Source: a virus | Strand: one strand, 5' to 3' | IMG/VR virus record: IMGVR_UViG_3300017917_001904 | Span: 1 to 57,479 of that record | Length of the DNA: 57,479 nt | The notes under the pieces: generated by a model | Seen by the model: only the letters and a program-made list of their open reading frames with translations | What the model was told of the DNA's origin: nothing | Database searches by the model: none | Part shown: positions 8,322 through 15,052 of the stretch, one piece after another | How the letters are laid out: each line of letters begins with the position of its first letter | Numbering within the stretch: the stretch's first letter is position 1 | Made by a program: the position numbers and the translations under genes

Positions 8322-8959
8322 CTGGTTAAATTATCTAGATGGTATGTGGCACGTTCGATTCTAGTTGGTTTGTAAGTACCGGGCCAATGTACAATCCAAT
8401 CACCGGGTTCCCAAGCACCACTGTTTCCTAGTACATCAAAACGAGCATCACAGTAATCATAAATTTCGGGCTCGTAGCTGTTCATATACTTTTGTGGAAC
8501 AATCTTAACTATGTCTTGATATTGTTCGATGGTATCAATAATTACTTGCTGTTCGGCCCATTCAACTGTTTGGTATTTTTCTTCTGAGTCGATGATCATT
8601 TGTAAGTATGCACGACCTTGTTCAGTGTTGCGAGCCAAAAAATTACCGGAATTCAAATTCAATCGATCCACAGGAACAATAAAATGATAATCATTATCAA
8701 TCCGATCTTCAATTTTAATTTGAAAATTGGTGATCATTGCATCACACTCGGAAAATAACAGCCATTCAATATCTGGATGCAATTTAAAAAGTTCTAGTGT
8801 ATAATGTATCTTGTTGAAGCCAGTAATTTTGCTGTACTTCATTTCGTCAAGGACAAAAAACTTGTATCCGTGTAGATCGCAATATTCTTGTTTTGGGGCA
8901 TCAGTTAGTGCAGCCAAATCTTTATAATTGGCGTCGTGGAGGCTGGCAACAGCGTACAT
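8318..8959 (-). CDS. GT34-like glycosyltransferase
   Basis: This 213-aa protein fits the galactosyltransferase/alpha-mannosyltransferase (GMA12/MNN10, GT34) pattern. Y-C-D-L-H-G-Y-K appears near residue 26 and IEWLLFSECDAMITN near residue 64, where the family has a D-x-D-x-x-I-x-N metal and nucleotide site (here E-C-D-A). LNSGNFLARN follows near residue 100, and a C-terminal VHWPGTY holds the conserved His. It is the first gene of the minus-strand operon. A late promoter (8994 to 8988) and AAGGAAC Shine-Dalgarno precede it. The change from D to E in the first motif position is worth noting. Confidence 0.75.
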   Translation of the reverse strand: MYAVASLHDANYKDLAALTDAPKQEYCDLHGYKFFVLDEMKYSKITGFNKIHYTLELFKLHPDIEWLLFSECDAMITNFQIKIEDRIDNDYHFIVPVDRLNLNSGNFLARNTEQGRAYLQMIIDSEEKYQTVEWAEQQVIIDTIEQYQDIVKIVPQKYMNSYEPEIYDYCDARFDVLGNSGAWEPGDWIVHWPGTYKPTRIERATYHLDNLTR

Positions 8960-8967
8960 ATAGTTCC

Positions 8968-8997
8968 TTGAAAATCAATTTGTAGAGTATTTATTAT
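8968..8997 (+). promoter_or_regulatory. Possible weak sigma-70 promoter for the GT17 gene
   Basis: TTGAAA (8968-8973), an 18-bp spacer and TATTAT (8992-8997) point toward the gene at 9011. The match is imperfect. It overlaps the minus-strand late promoter, so the two directions may compete. Confidence 0.3.
8988..8994 (-). promoter_or_regulatory. Late promoter of the minus-strand sugar operon
   Basis: On the minus strand, ATAAATA reads from 8994 to 8988. Transcription would begin near 8982, giving a 22-nt leader with an AAGGAA ribosome site before the ATG at 8959. This makes the surface-sugar operon a late transcription unit. Confidence 0.65.
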
Positions 8998-9010
8998 ACT
9001 AAGTATTGAC

Positions 9011-9844
9011 ATGAAAATCTACGACTGTTTTACATTTTTTAATGAATTTGAGCTATTAGAGCTTAGACTACGCGAGCTATATGATCATGTTGATCATTTT
9101 GTTTTAGTCGAAGCTAGAAAAACTTTCCAAAATAAAGAAAAACCATTATACTACAAAGAAAATGCGATTCAATTTGCCGAATGGGCAGATAAAATAATAC
9201 ACTATGTAGTGGATGATATGCCCGAAGATACGGATGCCTGGGGTAGGGAAAGATATCAACGTGATGCAATCGTTCAAGCAGTATCCAATGCAGATCCGAA
9301 TGATATTATAATGATTGGTGATGCCGATGAAATTCCTCGTCCAGAGACTGTGGATCATCTAAGAACAAGTACCAGAGACATATGGGGATTTCGTATGCCT
9401 TTGTTTAATTTCAAATATAACTATATGCTAGTTAATCAGGACTGCTATAGTGTGTGGTCTGGTGCCCTAAGAAAGCGACTATTAGTTAGTGCAGAAGATT
9501 TTAGACGTATGCGTCATGCGTTAAATGATTTTGAATATGGAGCCCAAGACTCGATGCTTGAAATAGTAGAACATGCTGGCTGGCACTTTACATATATGGG
9601 CAATGAAGAATTTGCAAAAACTAAAATACAAAGCTTTGCTCACGCAGAAACGAATCGTCCGGAGATTCTTGATCAGCTAGACATCGAAGCAAGTATTGCT
9701 CGTGGTGCTGGTATTATTCAAACAGATTCTAATTATAGATTCTCTCCAGTGGCTGTGGATAAGTATCTTCCTCGATCAGTGCAGAATAGTACGCATATAA
9801 TTCCTGGAAATTTCCCTTCAGCCAAAGAATTTTTACCTAAATAG
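9011..9844 (+). CDS. GT17-family glycosyltransferase
   Basis: The 277-aa protein starts MKIYDCFTFFNEFELLELRL and continues with FVLVEARKTFQNKEKPLYY. IMIGDADEIPRP near residues 101-112 and later EHAGWHFTYMGNEE complete the pattern of the family of N-acetylglucosaminyltransferase III-like enzymes (GT17) found in many phages. The D-x-D of GDADE is the likely metal site. It probably adds a sugar to a surface or virion glycan. It diverges from the minus-strand operon, with 51 bases between the two starts, and ends about 70 bases before pstS. Confidence 0.85.
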   Translation: MKIYDCFTFFNEFELLELRLRELYDHVDHFVLVEARKTFQNKEKPLYYKENAIQFAEWADKIIHYVVDDMPEDTDAWGRERYQRDAIVQAVSNADPNDIIMIGDADEIPRPETVDHLRTSTRDIWGFRMPLFNFKYNYMLVNQDCYSVWSGALRKRLLVSAEDFRRMRHALNDFEYGAQDSMLEIVEHAGWHFTYMGNEEFAKTKIQSFAHAETNRPEILDQLDIEASIARGAGIIQTDSNYRFSPVAVDKYLPRSVQNSTHIIPGNFPSAKEFLPK

Positions 9845-9848
9845 CATT

Positions 9849-9882
9849 TTGTAACACAATTGTAATCTTAGCGACCTTAAAT
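9849..9882 (+). promoter_or_regulatory. Pho-box-like operator and promoter of pstS
   Basis: Two 7-bp direct repeats, TTGTAAC (9849-9855) and TTGTAAT (9860-9866), are separated by four bases, the same geometry as the PhoB box (CTGTCAT-N4-CTGTCAT). A candidate -10, TTAAAT (9877-9882), starts 10 bp after the box, as in PhoB-activated promoters that lack a good -35. I infer control by the host PhoB-PhoR system under phosphate starvation. Confidence 0.6.
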
Positions 9883-9918
9883 ATTTTTGTGCATTGCACA
9901 TAACATGGAGATTACAAA

Positions 9919-10926
9919 TTGAAAAAAATCATTGCATTGCTTGCAACAACATTGGCATTAAATGTGTCAGCAGCAGATATAACAGGAGCAGGGGCTACAT
10001 TTCCGTATCCTATCTATTCAAAATGGTCCGAGGCATATAAAGAAGCAACAGGGATTGGACTTAATTATCAATCAATTGGTAGCGGTGGCGGTATTAAACA
10101 AATCAAAAACAAGACTGTTGATTTTGGTGCCAGTGACATGCCATTGAAACCGGAGGAATTAGATCGAGAGGAACTGGTACAATTTCCAGTAATTATTGGC
10201 GGCGTAGTTCCTGTAGTCAATTTAGAAGGCGTGCAGCCAGGGCAATTAAAATTAACAGCAGAACTTGTTTCTGCTATTTTTTTAGGAAAAATAACTCGCT
10301 GGAACGATCCTTCGATTCAAGCAGTCAATGAAATCAAATTACCAGACTTACCTATTACTATAGTTCATCGAGCAGATGGTTCTGGTACTACATTTCTATT
10401 CACGGACTGGTTAAGCAAGACTAATCCAGAGTGGAAAGAAAAAGTCGGTTCAGGTACCGCACTAAAATGGCCTGTTGGAATTGGCGGTAAAGGTAATGAA
10501 GGTGTAACTGCAATGGTCCAAAGAACAAAAGGTGCAATTGGTTATATTGAATATGCTTATGCTAAACGAAATAAAATTCCTCATGTGCAATTAAAAAATC
10601 GTGATGGAAAGTGGGTGCAACCCGACGATGATACATTTAAAGCAGCAGCGGATAGTGCAGAATGGTCTGGCACAAACGGCATGGCTACAATTTTAACAGA
10701 TCAAAAAGGAGCAAAGGCTTGGCCTATTACAGGTGCTTCGTTTATTATAATGCATAAGAAACAAGCAGATCCTTTAACCGGAAGAGCAGTTTTGAAGTTC
10801 TTCAATTGGGCATTTAACAACGGAGCTAAGATGGCCGAAGATTTAGATTATGTACCTTTACCAAAAGATGTTGTGTCAAAAGTGCGTATTGAGTGGTCAA
10901 AATTTAATCTAGGAGAAATTAAGTAA
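9919..10926 (+). CDS. pstS: PstS phosphate-binding protein
   Basis: The 335-aa protein starts at TTG 9919, with ATGGAG upstream as ribosome site. It has a classic signal peptide (about residues 1-19, ending VSA-AD). All phosphate ligands known from E. coli PstS have counterparts: GAGATFPYP, SIGSGGG, DFGASD, and RADGSGTTF. The C-terminal GAIGYIEYAYAK and DLDYVPLPKDVV also match closely. PstS is the periplasmic subunit that delivers phosphate to the host PstCAB transporter, and no phage pstA, B or C is present. It is like host bacterial PstS over its whole length, so it was probably acquired from a proteobacterium. Phage pstS is known from marine cyanophages. Confidence 0.97.
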   Translation: MKKIIALLATTLALNVSAADITGAGATFPYPIYSKWSEAYKEATGIGLNYQSIGSGGGIKQIKNKTVDFGASDMPLKPEELDREELVQFPVIIGGVVPVVNLEGVQPGQLKLTAELVSAIFLGKITRWNDPSIQAVNEIKLPDLPITIVHRADGSGTTFLFTDWLSKTNPEWKEKVGSGTALKWPVGIGGKGNEGVTAMVQRTKGAIGYIEYAYAKRNKIPHVQLKNRDGKWVQPDDDTFKAAADSAEWSGTNGMATILTDQKGAKAWPITGASFIIMHKKQADPLTGRAVLKFFNWAFNNGAKMAEDLDYVPLPKDVVSKVRIEWSKFNLGEIK

Positions 10927-10932
10927 TGCTTG

Positions 10933-10962
10933 GGTGCTGCATAAATAAAATTATGCAGCGCC
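10933..10962 (+). promoter_or_regulatory. Strong hairpin overlapping a late promoter, after pstS
   Basis: A 12-bp stem (10933-10944 with 10951-10962, one G-T pair) closes a six-base loop. No T-run follows, so it is not a standard terminator; it may end or protect the pstS mRNA. The late-promoter core ATAAATA lies at 10941-10947, across the stem and loop, and would start a transcript near 10953. Confidence 0.6.
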
Positions 10963-11109
10963 AACGTTCTGTTGACGCCGGTTCATTAATCGACGCGGAG
11001 AGAAGCAACTCCTTTTTACTGTGTTTCAGTATAACGCCGACCGTACGTAGATTCCCTACAAGCATATAAACTAATTTTGAGATTGTAATTTCTCTACGAG
11101 TTTATTTTT
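10963..11109 (+). promoter_or_regulatory. Structured leader before tctA with terminator-like hairpin
   Basis: This 147-base stretch has no plausible reading frame but a chain of short inverted repeats: CAAC/GTTG, GGAG/CTCC, TACTG/CAGTA and GTAG/CTAC. The last is a nested hairpin of ATAAACT (11066-11072) pairing with AGTTTAT (11099-11105), with GAGA/TCTC inside. A T-run at 11105-11109 follows, six bases before the GTG start. This looks like a 5' leader ending in an attenuator; I could not match it to a known riboswitch class. Confidence 0.45.
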
Positions 11110-11115
11110 GGCAAC

Positions 11116-12414
11116 GTGATTACATTATTTTTTATAATACTAGCTGGTATCTTTGTAGGTATCCTAACAGGATTGCTTCCTGCACTTCCTGTATATATAG
11201 GACCTTTCCTACTCTATTACTTTCATAATGATTTGTCTTTAGAGTATCTTCTAATATTTTGGTTAGTAGTAGTTTCTGGCAGTCAATTCTTTGGCAGCGT
11301 AGCTACTATTACTACTAAGATACCGGGAGAGGAAAGTGCCTTAGTGTATCTCAAAGATCTAGATAATATTTCTATAGCAGAAAGAAGAGAACTACTATAC
11401 CAAACAGCAACAGGAAGTCTTATTGCTGGAGTAGTTAGTTCAATTTTTCTTTACATAGCATTACAAATAGTAAATTTAGAAAATTTACCATTTTTATCTA
11501 GTATAAAGTTTCAGCTGGCATTATACACAATTACTCTTGTTAGTCTATTATTTGCAAATAAAAATATATTATGGACAGCATTGTTAGTTTGTTTGGGCTT
11601 TTTAATGAGCCCACAAAACAATTATGCTATTAATCCATTATGGTTTGAAGTGAAATCCTTATTTCAAGGTTATACATTTTTTATGGTATTACTTGGAGTG
11701 ATGATAATCCCACAAGCATTTGCACATTGCAGATCTCAAGCAGAATATAATACAACGTTTGACAAAATAAATTCTAGTGCTCAAAATTTATGGCTGAGTA
11801 TTCGATCAACAGTTATTGGATTAATTGCAGGATTAGTACCTGGACCCAGTGCAACCACTGCATCGGTTATGGCATATAAAACTACTAAATCTTCTGTAGG
11901 GGATAAAATTGTTGCAGCCGAAACGGCAAACAACAGTTCAGTAATATCTTGTGCCTTACCTTTGTTAGCATTTGCACTACCAATTAATCAGAATACATTG
12001 ATCATGTCTAATTTAGCAGACATTAAAAGTTTATTCTTACCTAGTGCAATCTTTTCAAATAGTTTTATTGGATCGCTTACTATACTTGATATCACCGTAA
12101 TATCGTTAGTAGCAAGTTTATTCATTTACTATTATCTAAGCACACACTTAATAGATCTGTACGCACGGTTTATAATAAGCATTCATTCTAAGATGCAATT
12201 TATTTTAATTGGCATAATTGGTTTATTGATAGGAATAGATTTATATACAGCCGAAACTACCATAGTATCTTACTTGACTTTGTTAGGGTTTTTTACTATG
12301 CTAGGAACAATTTTAAAACTTAAGAACATAAGTCCGTTGCCTTTGTTATTCACAATAATTCTAGGTGATCGTCTTATATGGTTATATCTACAAGCTTATA
12401 AAATTTATTTTTAA
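11116..12414 (+). CDS. tctA: TctA-family tripartite tricarboxylate transporter permease
   Basis: This 432-aa, very hydrophobic protein has about 10-12 membrane segments. TctA landmarks are GILTGLLPALPVYIGPFL near residue 15, FGSVATITTKIPGEESA near residue 60 and GLVPGPSATTASVMAY near residue 240, matching the paired G-x-x-P-G repeats of the large permease. AAETANNSS follows. Such permeases import carboxylates (citrate, malate, others) across the inner membrane using a periplasmic TctC receptor and small TctB. The family is usually about 500 aa, so this is a compact form. The start is GTG with no clear ribosome site. A TctC-like gene follows 10 bases later. No TctB is evident. Confidence 0.82.
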   Translation: MITLFFIILAGIFVGILTGLLPALPVYIGPFLLYYFHNDLSLEYLLIFWLVVVSGSQFFGSVATITTKIPGEESALVYLKDLDNISIAERRELLYQTATGSLIAGVVSSIFLYIALQIVNLENLPFLSSIKFQLALYTITLVSLLFANKNILWTALLVCLGFLMSPQNNYAINPLWFEVKSLFQGYTFFMVLLGVMIIPQAFAHCRSQAEYNTTFDKINSSAQNLWLSIRSTVIGLIAGLVPGPSATTASVMAYKTTKSSVGDKIVAAETANNSSVISCALPLLAFALPINQNTLIMSNLADIKSLFLPSAIFSNSFIGSLTILDITVISLVASLFIYYYLSTHLIDLYARFIISIHSKMQFILIGIIGLLIGIDLYTAETTIVSYLTLLGFFTMLGTILKLKNISPLPLLFTIILGDRLIWLYLQAYKIYF

Positions 12415-12424
12415 GGAGAAAAAA

Positions 12425-13243
12425 ATGAAACTTGTAAATTCTTTATTCGCATCATTATTACTCTTAGCTACCACGGCCTACGCTGAACCTTTGATTATTA
12501 ATCCAAGCAACAAAGCAAGTCCGGCTACGGTAGTAGGGATGGCTTATAAAAATGCAGTTGGTGGTGATTGGTATCAAGCAAAAGATTGCGAAGATGCGCT
12601 CAATACCTTTAAAAATTCAAAAGACGCTGTACTAGTTTATAACAGCTCAATTGATTTCGCTGCTCGCAATAAAAATATTAATTGTTCGTTACAAGGAGTA
12701 ACTGCACAACAAGTTATTTTTGTTGGTTACACTTATATGAACATTTGCCGCAAACCTGGTTCAACCATTGATTTAAACACATCTAAATCAACATTAGGTA
12801 TGGCTAGCATGTATGCAGTTAGCAAACATGAAAAAAACTTTAACACAGCTGGCGCTAATGTAAAGTTTGTGCCATATGGTGGTAGTCAAGAAATTGTTAC
12901 TGCTGTTCGTGCAGGAGATATTGATTTGGGCTGGATTGGATCTGGAATTGCAAAAAAACAAGGTGCTAATTTAGATTGCCTATATAGCACTGATCCAATG
13001 GCTACAAACTATATTGGTAAAAAATTCAATTTACCAATTCCAAATTTTCAAATAACATATGTGGTTTATACGAATTCAACTAACCCTGCTGTTTTGGATC
13101 AATTAAGAGCAGCAGCTAAAAATAAAGAATTTGTTGATTTCTTGACTACGTCTGATACAATCACAAATTGGACAGCCAAACAAAAGGATGTAGATGATGT
13201 AAATCAATATGTAATTAAGATGTATTCAAATTGGGCAGACTGA
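12425..13243 (+). CDS. TctC-like periplasmic substrate-binding protein
   Basis: The start ATG at 12425 follows AAGGAG. The 272-aa product has a signal peptide (residues 1 to about 19, TAYA-EP). VKFVPYGGSQEIVTAVRAGDIDLGWIG near residue 150 resembles the TctC/BugT core motif VPYKGG...L-x-G-x-V-D. Receptors of this family bind a carboxylate and hand it to TctA. The protein is shorter than the usual 300-320 aa and carries four cysteines in the mature part (near residues 45, 68, 101 and 180), which could form disulfides in the periplasm; this is unusual for the family. Its place directly after tctA strongly supports the pairing. Confidence 0.7.
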   Translation: MKLVNSLFASLLLLATTAYAEPLIINPSNKASPATVVGMAYKNAVGGDWYQAKDCEDALNTFKNSKDAVLVYNSSIDFAARNKNINCSLQGVTAQQVIFVGYTYMNICRKPGSTIDLNTSKSTLGMASMYAVSKHEKNFNTAGANVKFVPYGGSQEIVTAVRAGDIDLGWIGSGIAKKQGANLDCLYSTDPMATNYIGKKFNLPIPNFQITYVVYTNSTNPAVLDQLRAAAKNKEFVDFLTTSDTITNWTAKQKDVDDVNQYVIKMYSNWAD

Positions 13244-13244
13244 T

Positions 13245-13274
13245 TTGACAAAGGTGTTTTAAAAGTAGTATAAT
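13245..13274 (+). promoter_or_regulatory. Sigma-70 promoter of the outer-membrane barrel gene
   Basis: TTGACA (13245-13250), an 18-bp spacer and TATAAT (13269-13274) start just after the tctC-like stop. An AAGGAG ribosome site lies before ATG 13296. The barrel gene can thus be expressed on its own. Confidence 0.8.
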
Positions 13275-13295
13275 TTTTATTCAAGGAGAAAAAAC

Positions 13296-13862
13296 ATGCA
13301 ATTAGCAAAAATTTTAGCAGTGGCAACACTAATGATAGCAGGTCTGGCACAGGCCGAAACTAAAGGCTTTGTTCGTTATGAACTTTATAGCGAAGAAAAT
13401 GTAGCAACTAAAGCCGACAATATAGCATATGGAGTCGTTCCGGGCGTAGTCATCGACAAAACTTGGGAACTATCGGCACAGTTCCGTACTAGCCAAGCGG
13501 AAGTTGGTAATGGTTCAATCACCAATGGTGTTGAAGCTCGAGTAACACGACTATTCAGCGTTGGGTCATTGACTCCATATATCAGCTTACGTGCTGGTCA
13601 GATTATTAAATCTGCTGAAGACTTTTCGCAATATAACGTTGTGTTAGGTACTAAGTTTCCGTTAATGGGTGCATTGTCGGGTGATTTCAGTGTGCGCTAT
13701 CGTAACGCATTTGAATCCGGTCATGACTATCAAACTACTCGTCCTGCTCTAGGACTAAACTATGCACTAACTAAACAAGATTCAGTTGGTGTTCGCTATG
13801 CACGTAGTTATGGTGATGACGAAAAGAATCAATGGCGCATGACTTATACACGTAGTTTCTAA
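13296..13862 (+). CDS. Outer-membrane beta-barrel protein
   Basis: The 188-aa protein has a signal peptide (residues 1-20, cut after GLAQA). Alternating hydrophobic strands follow, such as GFVRYELYSEE, TPYISLRAGQI, DFSVRYRNAF and SVGVRYARSYG. It ends in the aromatic-terminated strand RMTYTRSF, the C-terminal Phe being the recognition signal for the BAM assembly machinery. An eight-stranded barrel is likely. It could be a small porin letting substrate reach the TctC-like receptor, or an outer-membrane protein that masks receptors against superinfection. It has its own sigma-70 promoter and a strong terminator, so it is probably made at high level. Confidence 0.8.
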   Translation: MQLAKILAVATLMIAGLAQAETKGFVRYELYSEENVATKADNIAYGVVPGVVIDKTWELSAQFRTSQAEVGNGSITNGVEARVTRLFSVGSLTPYISLRAGQIIKSAEDFSQYNVVLGTKFPLMGALSGDFSVRYRNAFESGHDYQTTRPALGLNYALTKQDSVGVRYARSYGDDEKNQWRMTYTRSF

Positions 13863-13880
13863 TTTAGAATTAGAAAAATC

Positions 13881-13904
13881 AAAGGGCCTTAGGGCCCTTT
13901 TTTT
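13881..13904 (+). terminator. Rho-independent terminator
   Basis: AAAGGGCC pairs with GGCCCTTT around a TTAG loop, followed by a run of T. It closes the barrel gene and the uptake module. Confidence 0.9.
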
Positions 13905-13934
13905 ATGAGCTAAATACTTTAAAATTGTGGTTCA

Positions 13935-14180
13935 ATGATGCTTACTTGGGAATATCCGGCAGCCTTTTTTGCAATGTTCTTTACTGATGTGTTTAATGCT
14001 TACTATATACAAGCTATACAGCAAGCACGAGCATTGAAAGCATCTGTTTGGGCAACGATTCTCTATATACTATATGCATCGGCTATAATTGGATCTGCTT
14101 ATAATCCATGGTTACTAATTCCTGCCGCAGTTGGTGCATTCACAGGAACTTACGTTGGAGTACGATATAAATTAAAATGA
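13935..14180 (+). CDS. Small multi-pass membrane protein
   Basis: This 81-aa protein has three hydrophobic stretches: about residues 7-25 (FFAMFFTDVFNAYYIQA), 37-55 (ASVWATILYILYASAIIGS) and 58-75 (PWLLIPAAVGAFTGTYVGVR). The final G-x-x-x-G-x-Y-V-G-x-R-Y-K resembles the end of UPF0316/DUF5698-type small membrane proteins, which also occur in T4-like phages. It lies just after the uptake module but behind a terminator, and overlaps the next gene by ATGA. A role as a TctB substitute is conceivable but unsupported; TctB usually has four segments. Confidence 0.65.
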   Translation: MMLTWEYPAAFFAMFFTDVFNAYYIQAIQQARALKASVWATILYILYASAIIGSAYNPWLLIPAAVGAFTGTYVGVRYKLK

Positions 14181-14812
14181 AAACCATTGCATTATTTTTA
14201 CATCAACCAAAATGTTCTATTCAATCTGGTAATGGGATAATGCGAGCACTTGGGCGCAACTACAATTTTAAAATTTTTACAAAACACGAACTTGAAGATG
14301 ATTTCTTTGATGATGTTGATGTAGTTGCTATACCTGGTGGATTTGGTGATAGTGATAGTTACGAATATCTAATGCGTATAAATGGGCAACGTATTAGAAA
14401 TTTTGTTGCTGATGGCGGATATTATCTTGGTATATGTATGGGAGCATATTGGGCCGATACTCATTATCTTGGACTACTTAATAATGTTCGTGCTACACAA
14501 TATATTCGTAGTCCCGGAACAGACACTCGCAGACCTCATGCTAAAGAAATGCCAGTTGTTTGGAATAATCAAAAAACATCGATGTATTTTTACGACGGCT
14601 GTACTTTTAGTGGGCCTGGGCCATACAGCATTACAGCCAAATATCCAAACGGAGATCCAATGGCTATCATTCAGGATCGTATTGGACTAATTGGGTGCCA
14701 CCCAGAAGCAGATCGTCATTGGTACGAAAGTTATTCGTGGATGCGTCGGCATTGGTCGGGTGGCCAGCATCATCTACTATTAGAATTTACCGATCTTTTA
14801 TTAACAAGATAA
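14177..14812 (+). CDS. Class I glutamine amidotransferase-like protein (BPL_N type)
   Basis: The 211-aa protein begins MKTIALFLHQPKCSIQSGNG, then VVAIPGGFGDSDSYEYL near residue 55. YLGICMGAYWAD near residue 87 holds a nucleophile-elbow Cys, and IGCHPEADRHWYE near residue 175 supplies the candidate His and Glu. This C-H-E layout matches the amidotransferase-like N-terminal domain found in some biotin-ligase-like and stand-alone phage proteins. Whether it hydrolyses glutamine or has become a binding or protease-like enzyme cannot be told. It is translationally coupled to the small membrane protein before it and followed by an early promoter. Confidence 0.75.
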   Translation: MKTIALFLHQPKCSIQSGNGIMRALGRNYNFKIFTKHELEDDFFDDVDVVAIPGGFGDSDSYEYLMRINGQRIRNFVADGGYYLGICMGAYWADTHYLGLLNNVRATQYIRSPGTDTRRPHAKEMPVVWNNQKTSMYFYDGCTFSGPGPYSITAKYPNGDPMAIIQDRIGLIGCHPEADRHWYESYSWMRRHWSGGQHHLLLEFTDLLLTR

Positions 14813-14813
14813 T

Positions 14814-14842
14814 TTGACTTTCTACATAATTTCTTTTAAAAT
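14814..14842 (+). promoter_or_regulatory. Sigma-70 early promoter
   Basis: TTGACT (14814-14819), a 17-bp spacer and TAAAAT (14837-14842). It precedes the small gene at 14873 with a conventional leader and AAAGGA ribosome site. Confidence 0.75.
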
Positions 14843-14872
14843 ACTTAATCAATATTTCTAAAGGAAATTACA

Positions 14873-15022
14873 ATGTTTGAATCAATCGAAATCCGCAAAG
14901 TAGCAAACGGTTTTATAGTTACAGTCCAACTAGAGGACGAAACTATGGAATATGTATTTGATACAGCTCGTAAAGCAATGAGTCACATTAAGCAATTTAT
15001 TGCGCCAAAAGCAGGTGAATAA
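14873..15022 (+). CDS. Small early protein, 49 aa, unknown
   Basis: ATG 14873 to TAA 15020-15022 encodes 49 residues, MFESIEIRKVANGFIVTVQ to KQFIAPKAGE. The first half looks like beta strands and the second like an amphipathic helix. A consensus promoter, an AAAGGA ribosome site at good distance and a clean stop support it as a real gene. The stop overlaps the late promoter of the next operon. No family is recognised. Confidence 0.7.
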   Translation: MFESIEIRKVANGFIVTVQLEDETMEYVFDTARKAMSHIKQFIAPKAGE

Positions 15023-15025
15023 ATA
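15019..15025 (+). promoter_or_regulatory. Late promoter of the plus-strand sugar operon
   Basis: ATAAATA lies at 15019-15025, with transcription expected near 15031 and a TGAGGT ribosome site before ATG 15053. The element also sits in a 7-bp inverted repeat (GAATAAA / TTTATTC, 15017-15034). Confidence 0.65.
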
Positions 15026-15052
15026 CGTTTATTCAACAATAATTGAGGTTAC

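Noticed and set aside
9006-9011. TTGACA as a -35 element
   Set aside because: It overlaps the start codon of the GT17 gene and has no -10 at a sensible distance.
10963-11060. Possible tRNA (a GGTTCATTAATC stretch resembles a T-arm)
   Set aside because: No acceptor stem, anticodon arm or CCA-type end could be folded around it; better read as part of the tctA leader.
15017-15034. Inverted repeat GAATAAA/TTTATTC as a terminator
   Set aside because: It is AT-only, with no T-run, and contains the late promoter core; likely incidental to the promoter.
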